A DNA stretch of 64,000 nt from Microbacterium sp. MYb45 (GTDB lineage: Bacteria; Actinomycetota; Actinomycetes; Actinomycetales; Microbacteriaceae): NCBI RefSeq assembly GCF_002979655.1, contig NZ_PCPG01000001.1, positions 434,001 through 498,000 of the forward strand. The letters are read 5' to 3'. Positions 57,694 to 64,000 of this stretch are shown here, in pieces; positions within the stretch are counted from its first letter, which is position 1, and each line of letters begins with the position of its first letter. The position numbers and the translations under genes are program-made. A model generated the notes under the pieces. That model saw nothing but the letters and a program-made list of their open reading frames with translations. It searched no databases and was not told the DNA's origin.

Positions 57694-58671
57694 ATGACGC
57701 ACTCGGGCAACCCTTTCGGACAGGTTCTCGTCGCGCTCGTCACTCCGATGACGGCCGACGGCGAAGTCGATTGGCCCGCCGTCGAGAAGCACATCGATGA
57801 CGTGATCACCGCGGGAGCGGACGGCATCGTCGTGACGGGAACGACCGGCGAGACCTCGACCCTGACGGACCCCGAGAAGCTCAAGCTCGTCGAGGTAGGC
57901 AAGTCCGTCTCGGCAGGTCGCGCCAAGATCATCACGGGCGGTGGGTCCAACGAGACCGCGCACGCCATCGAGCTCTACAAGGCCAGCGAGAAGGCCGGCG
58001 CCGACGGCATCATGATCGTCACGCCGTACTACAACAAGCCGACGCAGGCCGGCATCCTCACGCACTTCCGTCTGGTCGCCGACGCGACCGACCTCCCGGT
58101 GATCCTCTACGACATCCCGGGCCGTACCGGAGTGCCGATCAAGTACGAGACGATCCTGCGCCTCGCGAAGCACCCGAACATTCTCGCGGTGAAGGACGCC
58201 AAGGGCGACTTCTCCGAGGTGAGCCGCGTGCTCAATCAGACCGACCTGATGTACTTCTCCGGCGACGATGCGAACGTGCTGCCGCACCTCGCGATCGGCG
58301 CCACCGGGCTCATCGGCGTGACGGCGAACGTCGCGGCGGCGCCGTACCGCACGATCATCGACGCCGTGAACGCGGGCGACCTGGCGACGGCGACAGCCGA
58401 GCACAAGCGGCTCGAGCCGCTCGTGCGCGCTGTCATGACGCACGTCCCAGGAACCGTCGCCGCCAAGTACATCCTGCACGGGCTCGGACGTATCTCGAGC
58501 CCGCGCGTGCGGCTGCCCCTGGTCGGTCCCGAGGAATGGGAGGCCGCGCTCATCGAGGATGAGCTCGACCTCGTCAAGAACGTTCCCGGAGCCGACTTCT
58601 CGAACTTCCGCCCCGACCGCAATGCGGCTGCGGGTGGTGCCCTGCCGAAGGTGCACGGCACGACGCGCTGA
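57694..58671 (+). CDS. dapA: 4-hydroxy-tetrahydrodipicolinate synthase
   Basis: Condenses pyruvate with aspartate semialdehyde, the first committed step to diaminopimelate and lysine; 325 residues. The TIM-barrel motifs are GTTGE at 49-53, the YYNKPTQ loop near 112, the active-site Tyr139 in LYDIPGRTG and the Schiff-base Lys167 in AVKDAKGD. With dapB 4 kb upstream and on the same strand, two consecutive pathway enzymes are clustered, with thyA-folA-SDR inserted between. Confidence 0.96.
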   Translation: MTHSGNPFGQVLVALVTPMTADGEVDWPAVEKHIDDVITAGADGIVVTGTTGETSTLTDPEKLKLVEVGKSVSAGRAKIITGGGSNETAHAIELYKASEKAGADGIMIVTPYYNKPTQAGILTHFRLVADATDLPVILYDIPGRTGVPIKYETILRLAKHPNILAVKDAKGDFSEVSRVLNQTDLMYFSGDDANVLPHLAIGATGLIGVTANVAAAPYRTIIDAVNAGDLATATAEHKRLEPLVRAVMTHVPGTVAAKYILHGLGRISSPRVRLPLVGPEEWEAALIEDELDLVKNVPGADFSNFRPDRNAAAGGALPKVHGTTR

Positions 58672-58724
58672 GTCGCGTCCCCACGAACGAACGGACGCGC
58701 GGAGTGTCCGACTGAGGAGACAGC

Positions 58725-60401
58725 ATGTCCATTCCCCTGGTAGAACCGGCCCCTCTCGCTGAAGGGACGTTGCGGGTCATCCCGATCGGTGGTCTCGGCG
58801 AGATCGGTCGCAACATGACGGCCTTCGAGTACGACGGCAAGATCCTGATCGTCGACTGCGGCGTGCTCTTCCCTGAGGAGCACCAGCCGGGCGTCGACCT
58901 GATCCTGCCCGACTTCGAGCCGATCCGCGATCGCCTCGACGACATCGTCGGTGTCGTACTGACTCACGGCCACGAGGACCACATCGGCGCCGTTCCGTAT
59001 CTGCTGCGTCTGAAGAGCGACATTCCGCTGATCGGTTCGGGCCTCACGCTCGCGCTGGTCGAAGCGAAGCTCAAGGAGCATCGCATCAAGGCCTTCACCC
59101 TCACCGTGAAGGAGGGCGAGCAGGAACGTGTCGGACCCTTCGATCTCGAGTTCGTCGCAGTCAACCACTCGATCCCTGACGCGCTGGCCGTCGCCATCCG
59201 GACGCCGGCCGGCATGGTGCTCGCCACCGGTGACTTCAAGATGGATCAGCTGCCGCTCGACGGCCGCATCACCGACCTGCGTGCGTTCGCCCGCCTCGGC
59301 GAGGAGGGCGTCGACCTGTTCCTCGTGGACTCGACGAATGCCGACGTCCCCGGCTTCACTCCCACCGAGCGCTCCATCGGCCCGGTTCTCGACCAGGTCA
59401 TCGCCAAGGCGCCGCGCCGCGTCATCGTCGCGAGCTTCTCCAGCCACGTCCACCGCGTGCAGCAGGTCATCGACGCGGCGTACGCCAACGGACGCCGCGT
59501 CGCCTTCCTCGGCCGCAGCATGGTGCGGAACATGACCATCGCCGAGCAGCTCGGCTACCTGAAGGTGCCGGACGGGGTCCTCATCGACTTCAAGAAGGCG
59601 CGCGATCTCCCGGACGAGCAGATCGTGTACATGTCGACCGGTTCCCAGGGCGAGCCGATGGCGGTCCTCAGCCGCATGGCGAACATGGACCACGCGATCG
59701 AGATCAGCGAGGGCGACACCGTCATCCTCGCCTCCAGCCTCATCCCGGGCAACGAGAACGCGGTGTACCGCGTGATCGACGGGCTGACCAAGCTCGGCGC
59801 CAACGTCGTGCACAAGGCCAACGCGAAGGTGCACGTCTCCGGGCATGCCGCCGCCGGCGAGCTGATCTACTGCTACAACATCCTGAAGCCCAAGAACGTC
59901 CTTCCGGTGCACGGCGAGTACCGCCATCTCATCGCGAACGCCAAGCTCGCGCAGGACACCGGCGTCCCGGAGTCGAATACGATCATCGCCTCGAACGGCA
60001 CCGTGATCGATCTCAAGGACGGCGTGGCGAGCGTCGTCGGCCAGCTGGATCTCGGGTTCGTCTACGTGGACGGCTCTTCGGTCGGAGCGATCACCGATGC
60101 CGACCTCAAGGATCGACGCATCCTCGCCGAGGAGGGCTTCATCTCGGTGATCGTCGTCGTAGATGCCGCGACCGGCCGCATCATCTCCGGTCCTGAGATC
60201 CACGCGCGTGGTGTGGCCGAAGACGATTCCGTGTTCGATGACGTCGCGCCGAAGATCGTCGCGGCGCTCAAGGAGGCGGCCGGCAACGGGGTGCGCGACA
60301 CCCACTCGCTGTCTCAGGTCGTGCGACGCACCATCGGGCGCTGGGTCAACCAGCGACTCCGCCGTCGTCCGATGATCGTCCCGCTCGTCATCGAGGCGTG
60401 A
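58725..60401 (+). CDS. rnj: Ribonuclease J
   Basis: Metallo-beta-lactamase-fold ribonuclease with 5'-to-3' exonuclease and endonuclease activity, 558 residues. The zinc motif HGHEDHIG holds His81, His83, Asp85 and His86. The beta-CASP part contains VASFSSHVHRVQQVID and FLGRSMVRNM near 250, followed by SQGEPMAVLSRMA and the C-terminal GHAAAGEL/VHGEYRHL segment. GAGGAG precedes the ATG. Located after dapA, as in many actinobacteria. Confidence 0.95.
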   Translation: MSIPLVEPAPLAEGTLRVIPIGGLGEIGRNMTAFEYDGKILIVDCGVLFPEEHQPGVDLILPDFEPIRDRLDDIVGVVLTHGHEDHIGAVPYLLRLKSDIPLIGSGLTLALVEAKLKEHRIKAFTLTVKEGEQERVGPFDLEFVAVNHSIPDALAVAIRTPAGMVLATGDFKMDQLPLDGRITDLRAFARLGEEGVDLFLVDSTNADVPGFTPTERSIGPVLDQVIAKAPRRVIVASFSSHVHRVQQVIDAAYANGRRVAFLGRSMVRNMTIAEQLGYLKVPDGVLIDFKKARDLPDEQIVYMSTGSQGEPMAVLSRMANMDHAIEISEGDTVILASSLIPGNENAVYRVIDGLTKLGANVVHKANAKVHVSGHAAAGELIYCYNILKPKNVLPVHGEYRHLIANAKLAQDTGVPESNTIIASNGTVIDLKDGVASVVGQLDLGFVYVDGSSVGAITDADLKDRRILAEEGFISVIVVVDAATGRIISGPEIHARGVAEDDSVFDDVAPKIVAALKEAAGNGVRDTHSLSQVVRRTIGRWVNQRLRRRPMIVPLVIEA

Positions 60402-60453
60402 CGGTCGCTCGGTATTCACGGTCGGCCGTCATCCCGGCGTAACACCCCGGTTC

Positions 60454-60459
60454 TATGCT
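60454..60459 (+). promoter_or_regulatory. -10 hexamer of the GNAT acetyltransferase gene (leaderless)
   Basis: TATGCT, 6 nt before the ATG. Confidence 0.5.
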
Positions 60460-60465
60460 CGCGGC

Positions 60466-60960
60466 ATGGACAGCGGCTTTGCCCTTCGCAGGGCGGCGCA
60501 GACTGATGCGATGTTCCTCGGTGACATGCTCGTCGAGGCCGCCAACTGGCGCGCCGGGGGAGTGCGTCCGCGGCATGAGGTGTTGAACTCTGCCGACCAT
60601 CGGCGCTATCTCGCGGGGTGGAAGCGCATGGCCGATGACGGGCTGGTGGCCACCGGTGCACACGAGGTGCCCGTGGGTGCGGCCTGGTATCGCGTGCTCC
60701 CGCAGAATGCGCCGGGGTTCGGCTTCGTCGGCGTCGCCGTTCCGGAGCTGATCATCGGCGTGCATCCGCTCTGGCGTGCACGCGGTGTCGGACGCGCTCT
60801 CCTGCGCGGTGTCATCGAGCTCGCCGGTACGCAGGGGCATGCGCGGATCAGCCTGAGCGTCGAACGCGACAACTTCGCCCGCAATCTGTATCGCGCCGAG
60901 GGGTTCGCCCTCGTGGCGGAAGGAGAGTCGCGCGACACCATGGCGCGTCGGACCCGGTAG
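60466..60960 (+). CDS. GNAT family N-acetyltransferase
   Basis: Acetyl-CoA-dependent acyltransferase of 164 residues. The acetyl-CoA loop R-A-R-G-V-G-R is in HPLWRARGVGRALLRGVIELA near residue 105-125, preceded by the beta-4 strand ELIIGV and followed by ISLSVERDNFARNLYRAEGF, the usual motif B. Substrate unknown: amino acids, polyamines, antibiotics or protein N-termini are possible. It sits alone between RNase J and ftsK. Confidence 0.87.
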   Translation: MDSGFALRRAAQTDAMFLGDMLVEAANWRAGGVRPRHEVLNSADHRRYLAGWKRMADDGLVATGAHEVPVGAAWYRVLPQNAPGFGFVGVAVPELIIGVHPLWRARGVGRALLRGVIELAGTQGHARISLSVERDNFARNLYRAEGFALVAEGESRDTMARRTR

Positions 60961-61021
60961 TCAGCGTCGCGAGGATCGGTGGAAAGCCGCGTCATTACGC
61001 GGAGATGTCGGCCGTTGGTCG

Positions 61022-61027
61022 TAACGT
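61022..61027 (+). promoter_or_regulatory. -10 hexamer of ftsK (leaderless)
   Basis: TAACGT, 6 nt before the ATG. Confidence 0.45.
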
Positions 61028-61033
61028 GAGAGC

Positions 61034-63745
61034 ATGGCCAGGAGTACCACGAAGACAGAGCGCGCGTCGACCAGCGCACCGTCGCGCCCCAAGCGGCAGA
61101 CGGCTCCCAAGGCCCAGCCCGCACCGAAGAAGTACATCGACGAGGCAGACAAGCCTCCGGTGGCAGTCCGGGCATGGATCGGACTCGCCCACGGCGTCGG
61201 CGGACTCTTCCGCGCCTTCGGGCCTGAGGCGCTGAAGAAGGACGACCGCCGCGACGGCTTCCCGTTCCTCCTCGTGCTGCTCGCGGCTCTCGGCGCCGTG
61301 AACGAGTGGGTCTTCATCGGCAACGAGGTGGCCGAGAACATCAGTGCCTACTCGGTGGGGCTGCTCGTCGGCAGGGTGGCGTTCATCATGCCACTGCTTC
61401 TGCTGGTGCTGGCCGGTTGGCTGTTCCGTCACCCCGCGTCGGTTCACGACAACGGACGCATCGGCTTCGGTTTCGGCCTGTTCGTGATCTCCCTGGCAGG
61501 TTTTTGCCATGTCGCCGGTGGACAACCACAGCCCCAGCCGAACATCACGGCGTTGAACACGGGGGGCGGGTTGCTCGGGTGGTTGGTGGGGCAGCCGCTG
61601 ACTTACCTCACGAATATCCCTGCGTACGTCGTGCTCGCGTTGCTGGCCGCACTCAGCATCCTGATCCTCACCAAGACGCCGCCGAACCGCATCGGTTCCC
61701 GTCTCGGTGATCTCTACGCCTGGATGTTCGACGCCGAGCGTCCGGAGAAGCCCGCCAAGGACGCGGCGGCGATCGACGACGCCGACAAGGTCGACGACCC
61801 CGATGTGCTGCCCTGGTGGCGTCGCAACAAGACCGGCCGTGAAGAGGACCCCGACGAGGGCACCCTCGGCTCGGATGACATCACCGCATTGCTCACGACC
61901 TCCGATCCGACTCCGGCCTACGACCAGGCGGTCGTCGTCGAGAATCCCTACGACGCCGCGACCGAGGTGCTCTCCGACGTCAGGTCGGTCGCCGATTCGC
62001 TTGCCGAGCAGCAGACGACGGCGCTTCTCGATGACTCCTCCGACACCGGCGAGGTGCCGGAGCTTCCGGGGCTCGACGGGTTCGGTACTGAGGGCCCGGG
62101 CGACCGCGGACCTCAGGCCCCCGTCACGCCGTACATCCTGCCCTCTCCGGGCCTCCTCGTCGAAGGCCCGCCGCCGGTTCTTCGTTCCGAGGCCACCGAC
62201 AAGGTGATCGAGCAGATCACCAGCGTGCTGACGCAGTTCAAGGTCGACGCGAAGGTCACCGGCTTCTCGCGCGGGCCGACGGTCACGCAGTACGAGGTCG
62301 AAGTCGGTCACGGCGTCAAGGTCGAGAAGATCCTGCAGCTGAGCAACAACTTCGCCTATGCCGTGGCATCGAACGACGTCCGCATCCTCTCACCGATCCC
62401 CGGCAAGAGCGCGATCGGCATCGAGATCCCCAACGCCGACAAGGAGATGGTCGCGCTCGGCGACGTCCTCCGGTCGCCGGCCGCGCAGAAGAGCACGCAC
62501 CCGATGACCATCGGCGTCGGCAAAGATGTCGGTGGCAACATCGTCATCGCGAACCTCGCCAAGATGCCGCACCTCCTGGTCGCCGGTTCCACGGGTTCCG
62601 GTAAGTCGAGCTTCGTGAACTCCATGATCACGAGCCTGCTCATGCGGGCTCGCCCCGCGGACGTGCGTATGGTCCTGATCGACCCGAAGCGCGTGGAGCT
62701 CACGAGTTACGCCGGCGTCCCGCACCTCATCACGCCCATCATCACGAACCCGAAGAAGGCAGCCGAGGCGCTGCAGTGGGTCGTGAAGGAGATGGACATG
62801 CGGTACGACGACCTCGCGTCGTTCGGCTTCCGTCACATCGACGACTTCAACCGCGCCGTGCGCGCCGGCGAAGTCGAACTCCCTGTGGGCAGCGAGCGAG
62901 TTCTCAAGCCGTACCCGTACCTCCTCGTCGTGGTCGACGAGCTGGCCGACCTGATGATGGTCGCGCCTCGCGACGTGGAGGACTCGATCGTCCGCATCAC
63001 GCAGCTCGCGCGAGCTTCGGGTATCCACCTGGTCCTCGCCACGCAGCGCCCCAGCGTCGACGTGGTCACCGGTCTCATCAAGGCCAACGTGCCGTCCCGT
63101 CTCGCCTTCGCTGTCACGAGCGTCACCGACAGCCGCGTCATCCTGGACAGCCCCGGGGCCGACAAGCTGATCGGGCAGGGCGACGCGCTGTTCTCGCCGA
63201 TGGGATCGTCGAAGCCGTTCCGTCTGCAGGGTGCGTGGGTCGATGAGAAGGAGATCGACGCCGTCGTCAAGCACGTCACCCGTCAGGCTCGGCCGGACTA
63301 CCGACCCGATGTGCAGGAGGCGATGGAGCCGACGAAGAAGAAGGAAGTCGACGAAGACATCGGCGACGACCTGGAGCTTCTGCTCGCCGCAGCCGAGCTC
63401 ATCGTCTCATCGCAGTTCGGCTCCACATCGATGCTCCAGCGCAAGCTGCGTGTCGGCTTCGCCAAGGCGGGTCGCCTGATGGACCTTCTGGAGTCCCGTG
63501 AGATCGTCGGACCCTCCGAGGGGTCGAAGGCCCGCGACGTGCTGGCCACGGCCGAGCAGCTCCCACAGGTGATGGCGAAGCTGCGCGGAGACGATGCTCC
63601 GGCGGCCTCCCCGGCTCCGGCAGCCCCTCCGGTTCCGCCGATGCCTCAGCCGCATGATCCGATCGCCGCCCAGTATGAAGGACTCCCCGAGGTGGAGGCC
63701 GACGGCGGCGACGAAGACGCCTGGGGCCTGACGGGGCGCGACTGA
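61034..63745 (+). CDS. ftsK: DNA translocase FtsK/SpoIIIE
   Basis: Septum-associated motor that pumps the terminus region of the chromosome through the closing division septum, 903 residues. The N-terminal part carries four membrane helices (roughly 70-230) after a basic start; a long variable linker follows to about 380. The motor has Walker A GSTGSGKS (Lys524) and Walker [15 protein letters not shown], with the [23 protein letters not shown] loop. The C-terminal gamma winged helix ([29 protein letters not shown]) reads the polar DNA repeats. TAACGT 6 nt upstream of the ATG supports a leaderless mRNA. It overlaps pgsA by 1 nt. Confidence 0.95.
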   Translation: MARSTTKTERASTSAPSRPKRQTAPKAQPAPKKYIDEADKPPVAVRAWIGLAHGVGGLFRAFGPEALKKDDRRDGFPFLLVLLAALGAVNEWVFIGNEVAENISAYSVGLLVGRVAFIMPLLLLVLAGWLFRHPASVHDNGRIGFGFGLFVISLAGFCHVAGGQPQPQPNITALNTGGGLLGWLVGQPLTYLTNIPAYVVLALLAALSILILTKTPPNRIGSRLGDLYAWMFDAERPEKPAKDAAAIDDADKVDDPDVLPWWRRNKTGREEDPDEGTLGSDDITALLTTSDPTPAYDQAVVVENPYDAATEVLSDVRSVADSLAEQQTTALLDDSSDTGEVPELPGLDGFGTEGPGDRGPQAPVTPYILPSPGLLVEGPPPVLRSEATDKVIEQITSVLTQFKVDAKVTGFSRGPTVTQYEVEVGHGVKVEKILQLSNNFAYAVASNDVRILSPIPGKSAIGIEIPNADKEMVALGDVLRSPAAQKSTHPMTIGVGKDVGGNIVIANLAKMPHLLVAGSTGSGKSSFVNSMITSLLMRARPADVRMVLIDPKRVELTSYAGVPHLITPIITNPKKAAEALQWVVKEMDMRYDDLASFGFRHIDDFNRAVRAGEVELPVGSERVLKPYPYLLVVVDELADLMMVAPRDVEDSIVRITQLARASGIHLVLATQRPSVDVVTGLIKANVPSRLAFAVTSVTDSRVILDSPGADKLIGQGDALFSPMGSSKPFRLQGAWVDEKEIDAVVKHVTRQARPDYRPDVQEAMEPTKKKEVDEDIGDDLELLLAAAELIVSSQFGSTSMLQRKLRVGFAKAGRLMDLLESREIVGPSEGSKARDVLATAEQLPQVMAKLRGDDAPAASPAPAAPPVPPMPQPHDPIAAQYEGLPEVEADGGDEDAWGLTGRD

Positions 63746-64000
63746 TGACGATTCCTCGGCAGCTGCCCAACGCCATCACCGTCGCGCGCATCCCGCTGGC
63801 GGTCATCTTCTTCGTCCTGCTGCTGTTCGGTGGCACCTACGGACTCCCCGAGCCCGGCCTCCGCTGGGCGGCCGCCATCATCTTCATCGTCGGGATCTCC
63901 ACCGACTGGGTCGACGGCTACCTCGCACGCAAGTACGACATCGTCAGCGACTTCGGCAAACTCTGGGACCCGATCGCCGACAAGATGCTCACCGGAGCGG
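63745..64000 (+). CDS. pgsA: CDP-diacylglycerol--glycerol-3-phosphate 3-phosphatidyltransferase, N-terminal part (cut by window edge)
   Basis: Makes phosphatidylglycerol phosphate from CDP-diacylglycerol. The first 85 codons are visible. PNAITVARIPLAVIFF forms helix 1 and the CDP-alcohol phosphotransferase signature DG(x2)AR(x8)G(x3)D(x3)D is intact in STDWVDGYLARKYDIVSDFGKLWDPIADK-type spacing (Asp, Gly, Ala-Arg, Gly, Asp, Asp all present). The ATG shares its first base with the ftsK stop, a tight operon arrangement typical of actinobacteria. The rest lies beyond the window. Confidence 0.9.
   Translation, partial: MTIPRQLPNAITVARIPLAVIFFVLLLFGGTYGLPEPGLRWAAAIIFIVGISTDWVDGYLARKYDIVSDFGKLWDPIADKMLTGA

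Noticed and set aside
1..64000. CRISPR arrays, prophage, IS elements, rRNA or tRNA genes, secondary-metabolite or defence clusters
   Set aside because: No spaced direct repeats, transposase, integrase, Cas, NRPS/PKS or restriction genes were recognised in either strand.

Overview
The window is high-GC (strong G/C bias at third codon positions), densely coded DNA from an actinobacterium. A leaderless promoter style, GTG/TTG starts, a DtxR-type iron box, a Streptomyces-like PHO box, DUF5302 and DUF4395 proteins, and the gene sets truB-ribF, rpsO, pnp and dapB-thyA-folA-dapA-RNase J-ftsK-pgsA together suggest Microbacteriaceae, most likely Microbacterium. The genus is inferred from gene content and was not tested by a search. 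No phage, IS element, CRISPR array, rRNA or tRNA was found.

Layout. 1-3.3 kb: mutY (cut by the window edge), truB, two small membrane proteins and ribF. 3.5-19.5 kb: housekeeping and accessory genes: an SNF2 helicase, pfkA, an S9 oligopeptidase, a PiT phosphate transporter behind a PHO-box-like repeat, a frameshifted small membrane gene, a metallophosphoesterase, aspA, an FAH-family protein, a PrsW protease, an alpha/beta hydrolase, FKBP, YceI, an MFS exporter and rpsO. 19.6-30.2 kb: a divergent, probably catabolic island. Seven overlapping or closely spaced minus-strand genes (peptide-type ABC transporter, CodA-like deaminase, CynX-like MFS) face an unusual amidohydrolase and its GntR regulator, with three matching palindromes in the intergenic region. 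30.2-31.5 kb: a membrane protein with an HTH_34 regulator and paired operators. 31.5-38.2 kb: a 2OG-Fe oxygenase, the efeUOB iron uptake operon with an iron box, a serine hydrolase and a membrane acyltransferase. 38.3-44.7 kb: an LLM monooxygenase with a flavin reductase, a DcuS/DcuR-like two-component system divergent from a DctA dicarboxylate carrier, DUF5302 and DedA. 44.8-52.7 kb: a glycosyltransferase-SGNH fusion protein behind a second PHO-like repeat, UDP-glucose dehydrogenase, pnp, an aldo/keto-reductase-like protein lacking its whole catalytic tetrad, and a histidine phosphatase. 52.8-64 kb: dapB, OsmC, a DUF4395/thioredoxin pair, thyA-folA-SDR, dapA, RNase J, a GNAT protein, ftsK and the start of pgsA.

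How the parts fit. Several transport systems sit beside visible regulatory DNA: phosphate (PHO box), iron (DtxR-type box), dicarboxylates (two-component system plus palindrome) and an unknown amide- or nucleobase-like substrate (GntR operators). dapA and dapB serve lysine/diaminopimelate synthesis. thyA and folA form the dTMP/folate cycle. pnp and RNase J are RNA decay enzymes. ftsK and pgsA serve chromosome segregation and phospholipid synthesis.

A recurring feature is a TAnnnT -10 hexamer exactly 6 (rarely 7) nt before the start codon. It occurs at 15 annotated genes and at one 7-codon leader ORF, so leaderless transcription appears common here and was used to settle several start codons.
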